DNA from: UTCFX2 sp002050125 | GTDB taxonomy: Bacteria > Chloroflexota > Anaerolineae > Anaerolineales > UBA4823 | Direction of reading: 5' to 3' | Length of the DNA: 64,000 nucleotides | Assembly (NCBI GenBank): GCA_027494035.1 | Contig: JAOSJQ010000001.1 | Location: forward strand, 1,178,001 to 1,242,000 | Shown: positions 17,436 through 25,651 of the stretch, one piece after another | How positions within the stretch are numbered: position 1 is the first letter of the stretch | How the letters are laid out: every line of letters starts with the position of its first letter | Notes under the pieces: model-generated | The model's database searches: none | What the model saw: only the letters and a program-made list of their open reading frames with translations | What the model was told of the DNA's origin: nothing | Made by a program: the position numbers and the translations under genes

Positions 17436-17836
17436 AGAAACCTCCGAATTCGCTCGATTTTAACACTAGGAAACCGCTGAAGCCGATTAAACCTTGATAA
17501 GACTTCCTTACTATATTGTTTTTCCCCCACTCCTCTCCAACAAGCTTATTTTTACGAGACGTGGTCTAAATTCATGCGATTCCTGCACCGCTAACGAGCA
17601 GGCATTGCAAACACCCCTGAGCCAAAAATCAGGATTCCCTTGAAGTTCAAACAACCATGTTGAGACAGTGTTCTTCCCCCACCCTGACCTCCCCAAATCC
17701 ATGCGGAGTTTTCCCCGCCTGGATTTGGGGAGGATGAGGGAGGGGTCATTTTGGGTTCTATTCAGCAGCATATCGGGCAATTAATCACACCCCATTTTCA
17801 GCCCATTTTTTCACCACTTCCCAAAATCAGGAGACC
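17436..17836 (+). other. Intergenic region without a convincing gene
   Basis: About 400 bases between the DUF1801 gene and the pheST promoter. A minus-strand ORF of 89 codons at 17511-17780 has no family resemblance and runs through the palindromic repeat, so it is not called. The region holds the hairpin repeat at 17688-17733. Confidence 0.5.
17688..17733. repeat. Palindromic intergenic repeat
   Basis: A perfect 14-bp inverted repeat (CCTCCCCAAATCCA at 17688-17701 and its complement at 17720-17733) encloses an inner GCGG/CCGC stem. Imperfect pairing extends outward through CCCTGA and ATGAGGG to roughly 17676-17747. It looks like a dispersed palindromic element, but no second copy is seen in this window. 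Confidence 0.65.
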
Positions 17837-17864
17837 TTGACACAGGCTGTTTTTTGCGGATAAT
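17837..17864 (+). promoter_or_regulatory. Sigma-70-type promoter for the pheST T-box leader
   Basis: Perfect TTGACA (17837-17842), 16-base spacer, GATAAT (17859-17864). Transcription should start near 17871, which places the whole T-box leader on the transcript. Confidence 0.8.
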
Positions 17865-17870
17865 AGAGAC

Positions 17871-18171
17871 AATTACAATTACCCTAACAAGCGACGATGG
17901 AAGAAAGTAGGCTTGTGGAAACTGTCAGGGAGGCACGGGGCGCAGACTGAGACCCCGGCTCTGTGGAAGCTGGCTGAAGTTCCTTCCGGAGCTGCTCGTG
18001 TGAATGGATGCACCCTCATTCCTAGTAGTGCGAGCCGCAGCCCCAGCGTTATCCGGGGGGACCAATCGCAGGAGCAGCGGCTCCGCTGTTGGAACCGAGT
18101 GAGCCGCTTGAAACGGCTAAGCAGGGTGGTAGCGCGGGCAGAACCCCGTCCCTAAGCGGACGGGGTTTTTT
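17871..18171 (+). ncRNA. T-box riboswitch leader, tRNA-Phe responsive
   Basis: This regulatory RNA binds uncharged tRNA and then lets transcription run into pheST. The T-box core AGGGTGGTAGCGCG lies at 18123-18136 and matches the antiterminator consensus. A competing terminator follows at 18142-18171. Stem I begins near 17885 with the AGTA internal-loop signature, and a GAA element lies opposite, close to a TTC triplet at 17980-17982. TTC is a Phe codon and so the likely specifier. Starvation for phenylalanine should raise pheST expression. The specifier assignment rests on position and on the downstream genes. Confidence 0.88.
18142..18171 (+). terminator. Regulated terminator of the T-box leader
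   Basis: AACCCCGTCC (18142-18151) pairs with GGACGGGGTT (18158-18167), followed by T residues. Pairing is exclusive with the T-box antiterminator just upstream. Confidence 0.85.
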
Positions 18172-18217
18172 ATGCAATCAGGCTCCGTTGACAAAACCGG
18201 GGCAGACAGGAGGATCG

Positions 18218-19279
18218 ATGTTAGCACAACTGGACCAGATCGAACAAAAGGCGCTGGATGAGCTGGGGACCGCAACCAGCGAGGAGGCCCTGCAGCAGTG
18301 GAAAGTGAGCCACCTGGGGCGTAATTCTCCGCTGATGCGCGCTTTCGACGGGCTGGGCGGGCTGCCAAAAGAGGAGCGTCCGCAGATCGGACGGCGCGCC
18401 AACGAGGTGAAACGCCTGCTGGAAACATCCCTGGAGGAGCGCAGTCAGGCGCTGCGCCGGTCGGCGGTGCTGCAATCGCTGAGCGCCGAACGGCTGGATG
18501 TGACGCTGCCCGGACGTCCCGTGGCGCACGGGCGGCTGCATCCCACGACGCTGACGATGCGCCAGATCATCAGCGTGTTCGCTGAGATGGGCTTTCAGGT
18601 CTACCGCTCGCGCGAAGTCGAACTGGATGAGTTCAACTTCCAACTGCTCAACTTCCCTCCGCACCACCCGGCGCGCGAGATGCAGGACTCCTTTTACGTC
18701 GACACCCAGAGCGAACGCGGCGACAACCCGGTTTTGCTGCGCACCCACACCTCCCCGGGTCAGATCCGCGCGATGCGCGCCATCGCAGCCATGTACCCAG
18801 GCGATCCGCCGCCGGTGCGGCTGGTGCTGCCCGGGATGAGCTTCCGCTATGAGCAGGTCACCTCCCGCTCGGAGATACAGTTCAACCAGATCGAAGGCTT
18901 GGCAGTGGGCAAGCGGATCACCATGGGCGACCTGAAAGGCACGCTGAGCGATTTTGCGCGGCGGTTCTTTGGGCAAAACGTGCGCTCACGCTTTCGCGCC
19001 TCACACTTCCCGTTCACCGAGCCGAGCGCCGAGATGGACATCGAGTGCTTTGTGTGTCAGGGCGCGGGCTGCCCGGTCTGCAAGCGCACGGGCTGGCTGG
19101 AGATTCTGGGTTGCGGAATGGTGCACCCGACGGTGCTGGCAAACGGGGGCTACGACCCGCAGACCTACACCGGCTTTGCGTTTGGGATGGGTCCCGAGCG
19201 GATCGCGATGCTGCGTCACCGCATCGACGACATCCGCTACTTCTATGCCAACGACTTGCGGTTCCTGGAACAATTTTGA
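18218..19279 (+). CDS. pheS: Phenylalanyl-tRNA synthetase alpha subunit
   Basis: 353 residues from ATG 18218, which has AGGAGG seven bases upstream. The frame is open further up, but that part lies inside the T-box leader. A short N-terminal coiled coil is followed by the class II catalytic core (HPTTLTMRQIISVFAEMGFQ, RTHTSPGQIRAMR, FNQIEGLAVG, GFAFGMGPERIAML). A Cys cluster CFVCQGAGCPVCKRTGW near residues 272-288 could bind zinc; many PheS proteins have this variant. It pairs with PheT, encoded 12 bp downstream, to charge tRNA-Phe. Confidence 0.95.
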   Translation: MLAQLDQIEQKALDELGTATSEEALQQWKVSHLGRNSPLMRAFDGLGGLPKEERPQIGRRANEVKRLLETSLEERSQALRRSAVLQSLSAERLDVTLPGRPVAHGRLHPTTLTMRQIISVFAEMGFQVYRSREVELDEFNFQLLNFPPHHPAREMQDSFYVDTQSERGDNPVLLRTHTSPGQIRAMRAIAAMYPGDPPPVRLVLPGMSFRYEQVTSRSEIQFNQIEGLAVGKRITMGDLKGTLSDFARRFFGQNVRSRFRASHFPFTEPSAEMDIECFVCQGAGCPVCKRTGWLEILGCGMVHPTVLANGGYDPQTYTGFAFGMGPERIAMLRHRIDDIRYFYANDLRFLEQF

Positions 19280-19291
19280 GAGGATGCGACA

Positions 19292-21856
19292 ATGAAAGTA
19301 CCTGTTTCATGGCTCAAAGATTTCGTCGAGATCGACCTGCCGATCGAGGAACTGGCTCACCGGCTCACCATGGCGGGGTTGGAGGTGGACGAGATCCATT
19401 TCGTCGGATTGCCCATGCCCGGGGGCAGCGCAGACCAGCCGCACAGCCAGCCGGTGACCAAGATCTCGGGGATCGAGTGGGACCCCCAGAAGATCGTCAC
19501 AGCCGCGGTGTACGAAGTAAACCCGCATCCCAACGCCGACCGGCTGGTGCTGTGCGAGTTGGATGACGGCGAGCAAATACACACCGTGCTGACCGGGGCG
19601 CCGAACCTTTACCCCTACAAGGGGTTGGGCAGGCTCGAGAAACCGCTCAAGGTCGCCTATGCGCGCGAAGGGGCGCGTCTCTACGACGGACACCAGCCAG
19701 GGCAAACGCTGATCACCCTCAAGCGGACAAAAATCCGGGGGGTCGAATCCTATTCGATGATCTGCTCCGAAAAAGAACTGGGGATTTCGGAAGCGCACGA
19801 GGGCGTGATCCTCCTGGACGAGGATGCGCCGGTTGGCGTGGCGCTGGCGGATTACATGGGCGATGCGGTGCTGGACATCTCGCTCACGCCCAACATCGCC
19901 CGCGACGCAAACATCCTGGGGGTGGCGCGCGAGGTCGCGGCGATCACCGGCAAGCCGCTGCGCGAGCCCGATTACAGCTTCACGGCTGAAGGGGGCGCGA
20001 TCGCAGGCAAGCTCGCGATTGTGATCGAGGAGCCGGAACTCAACCCGCGCTTTGTCGCCGGGTTGATCGAGCGGATCATCATCGGCGAAAGCCCGTATTG
20101 GGTTCAGCGCCGGCTGCACCTGGCAGGGATGCGCCCCATCAACAACATCGTCGATGCGACCAACTATGTGATGATCGAAGTTGGTCAGCCGCTGCACGCC
20201 TTCGACTATGACCTGCTGATGAAGCGGGCTGGCGGGAAAGCGCCGACGATCATCACCCGCCGCGCCCAGCCGGGCGAAAAAATCACCACGCTGGACGGAG
20301 AGGAGCGCACCCTGGATGATTTCACCGTGCTGGTGTGCGACACGGCGGGTCCGCTGGCGCTCGCCGGCGTGATGGGCGGATTAGAGACCGAAGTGACCCC
20401 GAACACGCGCGGTGTGCTGCTGGAGGGCGCGAACTGGAATTTCATCAACACCCGGCGCACCGCCAACGCTCAAAAGCTGCCCTCCGAGGCGTCTTACCGC
20501 TTCTCGCGCGGGGTGCACCCGGCGCTGGCGCTCCGCGGCGTGGAGCGCGGGCTGGAGCTGATGCGCCGCTGGTCAGGCGGGGTGGTCAGCCGCGGTCTGG
20601 TGGACAACTACCCGCTTCCGCCGGTCGAATCAGTGGTCGAGATCGGATCGGAAGAGGTGCGGCGCTGGCTGGGGATCGAATTGAGCGCGGCAGAGATCGC
20701 CGAGATCTTAAGCCGCCTGGATTTCAAAGTAGAGCTGCAAGGGGGGCGGGTGCGCGCCGCTGCCCCGGATCACCGGCTGGATATTGGGAGCGGGGTTGTC
20801 GGGCTGGCGGACTTGATCGAGGAGATCGCGCGCATCTACGGGTACGAGCGCATCCCCGAGACGCGCATGGCGGACGAACTGCCGCACCAGCTTGGCAACC
20901 CCGAGTATGAGGGCGAAGAACGGGTGCGCGACCTGCTGGTGAACCTGGGCTTGCAGGAAGCGGTTACCTACCGCATGACCTCGACTGAAAGGGAAAGCCG
21001 GCTGCAGCCAGTTCCCGAGGCGGCGGCGGATGGCTACGTAAAAATCGCCAACCCGATCGTCAACGACCGCAATGTGCTGCGGCGCAGCCTGCTTTCCAGC
21101 CTGCTGGAGGTGGTCGAACGCAACGCGCGGCTGCGCGAGCGTCTGGCGCTGTTCGAGATTGGTCCCGTATTCCATGCCGTCTCAGGAAGCGACCTGCCGG
21201 AAGAGGCGGCGCGCCTGGCGCTGATCGTCTGTGGACGCCGCCAGCCGTCCGCCTGGCAAGCCAGCGACGCGGCGGTGATGGATTTCTATGACCTGAAAGG
21301 TATCCTGGAGGGGTTGTTCACGGGGCTCAGGTTGGAGGGGGTGCGCTTCCTGCCGCCCGAAAGCCCGGAACAGGCATCCACCGCCGCCTTTCATCCGGGA
21401 AAATGCGCCAGGCTGCTGATTGGCAAGCGTGAGTTAGGCGCGATGGGCGAGCTGCACCCGCTGGTGCGCGCCCATTATGAACTGCCCGAAGCCCCTGTGC
21501 TGGCGGCTGATCTGGACCTGGATGTGCTGCTGGAACAGATCCCGGCGCAGGTCGAGGTGGAAGCGGTCGCGGCTTACCCGCCCGTGCTGGAAGACCTGGC
21601 GCTGGTGTTGGACGAGGGTATCCCGGCTGAGCGGGTCGAGCAGGTGATCCGCGCGGCGGGGGGGCGCATATTGAAGGGGCTGCGGCTGTTCGACGTGTAC
21701 CGCGGCGAACAAATTAGCGCGGGCATGAAAAGCCTGGCGTACAGCCTGACCTACCAATCGGCTGAGAAGACGCTCACGGACGAAGAAGTGCTCAAGATCC
21801 GCCAGCGCATCATCCGCGAGCTGGAACGGGAGTTGGGCGCGAAACTGAGGGCTTAA
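19292..21856 (+). CDS. pheT: Phenylalanyl-tRNA synthetase beta subunit
   Basis: 854 residues. Domains run in the usual order: N-terminal segment VPVSWLKDFVEIDLPIEELAHRLTMAG, a tRNA-binding OB fold (about 60-180, with VNPHPNADRLVLCELDDG), the B3/B4 editing region (about 230-410), B5 (about 415-490), the class II-like core (ETRMADELPHQLGNPEYEGEERVRDLLVNLGLQEAVTY) and a C-terminal FDX-ACB domain (PPVLEDLALVLDEGIPAERVEQVI). It forms the heterotetramer with PheS and edits mischarged tRNA. It sits on the same transcript under T-box control. Confidence 0.95.
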   Translation: MKVPVSWLKDFVEIDLPIEELAHRLTMAGLEVDEIHFVGLPMPGGSADQPHSQPVTKISGIEWDPQKIVTAAVYEVNPHPNADRLVLCELDDGEQIHTVLTGAPNLYPYKGLGRLEKPLKVAYAREGARLYDGHQPGQTLITLKRTKIRGVESYSMICSEKELGISEAHEGVILLDEDAPVGVALADYMGDAVLDISLTPNIARDANILGVAREVAAITGKPLREPDYSFTAEGGAIAGKLAIVIEEPELNPRFVAGLIERIIIGESPYWVQRRLHLAGMRPINNIVDATNYVMIEVGQPLHAFDYDLLMKRAGGKAPTIITRRAQPGEKITTLDGEERTLDDFTVLVCDTAGPLALAGVMGGLETEVTPNTRGVLLEGANWNFINTRRTANAQKLPSEASYRFSRGVHPALALRGVERGLELMRRWSGGVVSRGLVDNYPLPPVESVVEIGSEEVRRWLGIELSAAEIAEILSRLDFKVELQGGRVRAAAPDHRLDIGSGVVGLADLIEEIARIYGYERIPETRMADELPHQLGNPEYEGEERVRDLLVNLGLQEAVTYRMTSTERESRLQPVPEAAADGYVKIANPIVNDRNVLRRSLLSSLLEVVERNARLRERLALFEIGPVFHAVSGSDLPEEAARLALIVCGRRQPSAWQASDAAVMDFYDLKGILEGLFTGLRLEGVRFLPPESPEQASTAAFHPGKCARLLIGKRELGAMGELHPLVRAHYELPEAPVLAADLDLDVLLEQIPAQVEVEAVAAYPPVLEDLALVLDEGIPAERVEQVIRAAGGRILKGLRLFDVYRGEQISAGMKSLAYSLTYQSAEKTLTDEEVLKIRQRIIRELERELGAKLRA

Positions 21857-21877
21857 GCAGACCGACGCGGCAAGCCG

Positions 21878-23689
21878 CTAAGCTGCCAGAGCCTGGCTCT
21901 CGACCAGGGTGCGATAATAGTCGCTGCGCGCGAGCAGTTCGTGGTGCGCGCCGAAATCGACCAGGCGGCGCTCGTTCAAGAGCATGATGCGGTCGGCGTT
22001 CTGGACGGTGGCGAGGCGGTGGGCGACCAGAAAGACGGTTTTGCCGCGCACCAATTGCGGAAGCGCCTCGAAGATCCACTGCTCGGTCAGGCTGTCGAGG
22101 GCGGCGGTCGGTTCGTCCAGGATCAGAATATCGGGCTCCTTGATCAGCGCGCGCGCCAGCGAGAGGCGCTGTTTCTGACCTTCCGAGAGGTTGACGCCGC
22201 GCTCGCCGACGGGCGAATCGTAGCCGAGCGGCAGCCCGGCGATAAAGTCGTGAATGCCGGCGGCGCGGGCAGCCCGCTCGACGGCTGCGAAGGGCGCCTG
22301 CGGCTCGCCATAGCGCAGATTCTCCAGGATCGTGCCGGCTAACAGCAGCGGGCTCTGCGAGACGTAACCGATGCGGCGGCGCAGCGCCGACAACTCGTAT
22401 TCGGAAGCCGGTAAACCATCGAAATAGAGCTCCCCCTGAGTGGGGCGGTAGAAGCGCAGGATCAGGCTGACCAGGGTGGTCTTGCCCACCCCGGACGGTC
22501 CAACGATGGCAACCTGCTCGCCGGGGGCGATGTGCGCCGACAGCTCTTGCAGCACCGGATCCACGCTGTTGTAAGAAAAGCTCACCTCTTTGAACTCGAT
22601 CTCACCCCGCAGGCGGTCGACCGCACGTCCGCGACCGAGGTTCTCCTCGGGCAGGATCTCGAACAGGGCGGAGACGCGCTCCAGAGCCGTCAGGGCGTTC
22701 TGAAACTGGAGGGACATGCTGGCGAGCGCCATGGCGGGACCGTAAACGTACCCCAGATACGATTGAAACGCGAACAACTGCCCAAGCTGCCAGCGCCCCT
22801 GGATGATCCAGACCGCGCCCGCCAGGAAAACCAGCCCGCGCGCCAGGTCGGGCGCCAGGCTGAATGCCTGCCCTGCCAGCCAGTTGACTGCAGTCTGTTC
22901 GAGCGCCAGGTCGCGTGCGGCGCGCAGGGCGCCCATGACTTTGTCGGCGGTCTGGCTCTCGGTCGCAAAGGCTTTGATCAGCGGCGTGGCTGAGAGCGAT
23001 TCCTGGACCTCGCGCGAGACCTGGGCTTGCTGCTCCATCGAATGATGGCTCAGCGCGTGCAGCCTGGAGAAGAAGAAGCGCACCGCCAGCGCCATCACGG
23101 GCGCGCCGATCAACGCCGCCAGCGCCAGCCGCCACTCCAGGTAGAACAACATCACCGTTCCGCCGATCAGGCGCGCCAGGCTGCTCAGAATGGAAACCGC
23201 GGTGCTGGAAAAGAACCAGCGCAGACCGGAGACATCCCCGGTCAGCCGCTGCATCAGGTAGCCGGTTTCCTTCTCGTCGAAGAAGGCTTTGGGGAAGCGC
23301 AGGGCGCGCTCGAGCAGGTCGCCCTGGATTTCGAGGATCACCTGCTGCTCGAAGCGGGCAAAGTAGAACTGCTGCAAGGCGTTGAGCCCCATGCTGGTAA
23401 TTTTGAGCAAGCCCAGCGCCAGCGCCGCGTAGATCAGTTTATCGAGCTGCCCCGCCAGGATGGCGTCGTCGATGATATAGGCGTAAACCAGCGGCTGGGG
23501 CAGGGCGATCAGCGTGGCAAGCAGCACCAGGACGGCGCCGAAAACCAGCCCGCCCCAGTGACGCCGAAGGTAAGGGCGCAGGTTAGCCAGCTGGCGGCGC
23601 AGGTCGCCAGCCGCGCCAGGGGATGCCAGGCGGTCGGACGGCAGGGTGCGGTTGAGCCCGCGGCGCAGGTAAGAAAACCAGGAATTCAT
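21878..23689 (-). CDS. ABC exporter (fused membrane and ATPase domains), probable RiPP exporter
   Basis: 603 residues. Six membrane helices (about 40-330) are followed by an ATPase domain with Walker A GPSGVGKTT, signature LSEGQKQRLSLARAL, Walker B ILILDEPTAALD and H-loop VAHRLATV. It is a type IV (MsbA-like) exporter and would work as a dimer. There is no N-terminal C39 peptidase domain, so leader removal would have to come from another protein, such as the S26-type peptidase encoded 52 bp upstream. The gene ends the RiPP locus. The cargo is inferred from context only. Confidence 0.88.
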   Translation of the reverse strand: MNSWFSYLRRGLNRTLPSDRLASPGAAGDLRRQLANLRPYLRRHWGGLVFGAVLVLLATLIALPQPLVYAYIIDDAILAGQLDKLIYAALALGLLKITSMGLNALQQFYFARFEQQVILEIQGDLLERALRFPKAFFDEKETGYLMQRLTGDVSGLRWFFSSTAVSILSSLARLIGGTVMLFYLEWRLALAALIGAPVMALAVRFFFSRLHALSHHSMEQQAQVSREVQESLSATPLIKAFATESQTADKVMGALRAARDLALEQTAVNWLAGQAFSLAPDLARGLVFLAGAVWIIQGRWQLGQLFAFQSYLGYVYGPAMALASMSLQFQNALTALERVSALFEILPEENLGRGRAVDRLRGEIEFKEVSFSYNSVDPVLQELSAHIAPGEQVAIVGPSGVGKTTLVSLILRFYRPTQGELYFDGLPASEYELSALRRRIGYVSQSPLLLAGTILENLRYGEPQAPFAAVERAARAAGIHDFIAGLPLGYDSPVGERGVNLSEGQKQRLSLARALIKEPDILILDEPTAALDSLTEQWIFEALPQLVRGKTVFLVAHRLATVQNADRIMLLNERRLVDFGAHHELLARSDYYRTLVESQALAA

Positions 23690-23741
23690 TTCGGCTAGCC
23701 GGGTTTATTTAACCACAGAGACAGGGAATGCACGGAGATTT

Positions 23742-24440
23742 TTATTGAGGAATTTCGGCGACTTCTGTGTCAGCGCGGTTTCCCTCTTTTTCCCTCACGT
23801 CCGGTTTATCAACAAACATATCGAACGGCTTGCGGCATTCGAAGCGCCCGGTGTGGGGCTGCCAGCGCGCCACGGGACGCCCGCGCCAGAGGGTCTTGAC
23901 CAGCGGACCTTGAGGCGTCTCGAGGCGCACGGTTTGCAGCCCGCCGCCGAAGCGCAATTTGAGCCAGCGGCGCAGGGGGCTCCAGCCGCGCAGGGCGCGG
24001 TAGAGCCAGCCGAAGACCAGCCGGAACGCCTGGAGCGGCTGGTACAACCCCCAGCGCAGCGCGGCGCGCCACAAACCGAACCGTCCGCCGCGCACCGGGC
24101 GGTAATCCCCGCCCGCCTCTGCCAGTTCGACCCGCCCGACGATCCGGCTGAGCGGCACTGGAGCGGCGTCCTGCAGGCGGTTATTGTCGCCGCGCATGAG
24201 CCAACCGTCGTGAGTGAGCGCCAGCGCGCGGTGGACGACAAAGCGCTCGGCGGAACCCGGGTCCTGAAAGACCAGCACGTCGCCGGGCTGCAAATCCGCC
24301 GTCAGCGGGCGCACGTAGAGCAATTGCCCGGGGGCGAAGGTGGGGCGCATGCTCGGACCGTTATACACAAAGCAGCGTGTCAAGCCGCGCTGCTCCGCCC
24401 AGGAGGGGATCAGGTCGCTTTCAGTCAGGGAACTCGGCAT
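23742..24440 (-). CDS. S24/S26-type serine peptidase without N-terminal membrane anchor
   Basis: 232 residues. Residues 25-110 carry signal-peptidase-like motifs: NGPSMRPTF with Ser30 as nucleophile, QPGDVLVFQDPG, FVVHRA with His70, LMRGDNN (Asp85) and a closing RIVGRVE. A His in place of the usual Lys suggests the Ser-His type seen in SipW and ER signal peptidases. No N-terminal membrane helix is present. The C-terminal 100 residues are basic and aromatic-rich and may touch membrane. Its start overlaps the HprK-like gene by 20 bp. The likely role is leader removal from the RiPP precursor, an inference from position. Confidence 0.75.
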   Translation of the reverse strand: MPSSLTESDLIPSWAEQRGLTRCFVYNGPSMRPTFAPGQLLYVRPLTADLQPGDVLVFQDPGSAERFVVHRALALTHDGWLMRGDNNRLQDAAPVPLSRIVGRVELAEAGGDYRPVRGGRFGLWRAALRWGLYQPLQAFRLVFGWLYRALRGWSPLRRWLKLRFGGGLQTVRLETPQGPLVKTLWRGRPVARWQPHTGRFECRKPFDMFVDKPDVREKEGNRADTEVAEIPQ

Positions 24441-25407
24441 CGATCAGCTTCCAGAAGTCGGGCGATTTGCGGAAGTGCAGTTCGTAGCCCGGGACGCTGC
24501 GGGCGATGCGGCAACAGGTTTCGAATGAAAGCCTGAGTTCATGGCTGGGTAAACGACTCGCTTTGGGTGTTTGTCCAACGCCCTCAAAGAGATATTGGGC
24601 TAATTTCTTAGAGCCAATAGGCGCCAGGTAGTCGCGCTGATCTTTTCTTAAAACGAAAACACCCCGCAATGGCGGTCTATCCATGGAATAACCCACAGGC
24701 GATCCCGCTGCGCTGGGCATAGCGGATAATCGATATCCGCGGTCTTGATCGTATGTGATGACGTTCAGATCATCCCCTAAAACTTTACAGTCTATTGATG
24801 AGCTCAATAAAGATACCGTAGTTTTCCCAGCAGTCGATTCGCCTAGAAATAGAAAACCCTTATCTCTGCTTTCAACTGCCGCAGAGTGAATGCAAACTCC
24901 ACCTCGTAGAACATGCCATCGATTTGCAAGAAAGATAAGAAATAAGAAGGCTTGCAAAGATGCGTATTCGTTGTTATTTCGAACGATGATTGCAGAGAGT
25001 TTGTCGCTATATGGTTCTAAATCACTGATTGGCTCAACCCCATTTACTTTTTGCGGCCACCAGAAAGCTGCCGGGTTCCCCTGAAGCGATTGAAAATCCA
25101 AATTTCGAATCGCCTCATTGAGTTCATCCCATAGTTGTTGGTCTCTAATTGGCAACCATGATGGAGGTATAGTATTAAGATTAGAACTGTAATGTCCAAT
25201 CAGCGTAAAATTGTACCGCTCATCGGGAAGGTTATTTTCAACCAGAAATGAACCCAAATAACAATTAGTCTCATTAACTAGGTCATTGTCAATATCAGAC
25301 CGAGGGAATAGCCAGGTCCTCCAGTTCCCTAGTTGGAGATAAGATCCCAGAGTTTTTTCTTCTTTTAGTTTTTTGATCTTATTCGAGTCCTGCAACAAAT
25401 CCAGCAA
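24421..25407 (-). CDS. HPr-kinase-like P-loop protein of the RiPP locus (ScmC-like)
   Basis: 328 residues if started at TTG 25407. The C-terminal half resembles the HprK kinase domain: IHSAAVE (173-179), Walker A GESTAGKTT (189-197) and GDDLNV (211-216). The N-terminal half has no clear match. HprK homologs in peptide clusters phosphorylate the peptide or act as accessory factors, and a similar protein is part of SynChlorMet-type cassettes. No ATG lies near the start. TTG 25407 or 25395 falls inside the 3' end of the precursor gene, giving an overlap of up to 29 bp. Base composition is clearly AT-richer than in flanking genes except for the last 100 bp. The substrate is unknown. Confidence 0.7.
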   Translation of the reverse strand: MLDLLQDSNKIKKLKEEKTLGSYLQLGNWRTWLFPRSDIDNDLVNETNCYLGSFLVENNLPDERYNFTLIGHYSSNLNTIPPSWLPIRDQQLWDELNEAIRNLDFQSLQGNPAAFWWPQKVNGVEPISDLEPYSDKLSAIIVRNNNEYASLQAFLFLIFLANRWHVLRGGVCIHSAAVESRDKGFLFLGESTAGKTTVSLLSSSIDCKVLGDDLNVITYDQDRGYRLSAMPSAAGSPVGYSMDRPPLRGVFVLRKDQRDYLAPIGSKKLAQYLFEGVGQTPKASRLPSHELRLSFETCCRIARSVPGYELHFRKSPDFWKLIDAEFPD

Positions 25408-25624
25408 CGCAGTGTGTCACTACTGTTCCTGGGTTACAACCTGTTGGAAGGTTAGCCGCATCACCCTGATTGCATGTCTGCCCTGCTGTGAAGCCTCTAG
25501 TGCAAGACCCTACATTTGTATAACCCGTGAAACATCTTTCGGTGGGAATGGTACCACTATTACACTCCCCCTCCGCAACCGGATGTGAACTTATCTCCTG
25601 GGAAATTGGTTTTTGATATTTCAT
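25379..25624 (-). CDS. Candidate RiPP precursor peptide with six CxxG repeats
   Basis: 81 residues with no similarity I recognise. The first 20 residues (MKYQKPISQEISSHPVAEGE) contain no Cys and look like a leader. The rest is built from six units that each begin Cys-x-x-Gly: Cys at 21, 31, 41, 51, 63 and 72, Gly at 24, 34, 44, 54, 66 and 75. Spacing is exactly ten residues for the first four units. The second half of each unit is rich in Thr, Gly and Val. AGGAGG stands six bases before ATG, the best ribosome site in the locus. It sits between the second radical SAM gene and the HprK-like gene, where a precursor would be expected. Precursor status is inference from size, repeats and place. 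Confidence 0.72.
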   Translation of the reverse strand: MKYQKPISQEISSHPVAEGECNSGTIPTERCFTGYTNVGSCTRGFTAGQTCNQGDAANLPTGCNPGTVVTHCVAGFVAGLE

Positions 25625-25651
25625 TTGCTGCCTCCTAGTCTTATTGGTTTT

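Noticed and set aside
17511..17780. An 89-codon minus-strand ORF
   Set aside because: It runs through the palindromic repeat, resembles nothing known and has ordinary chance length.
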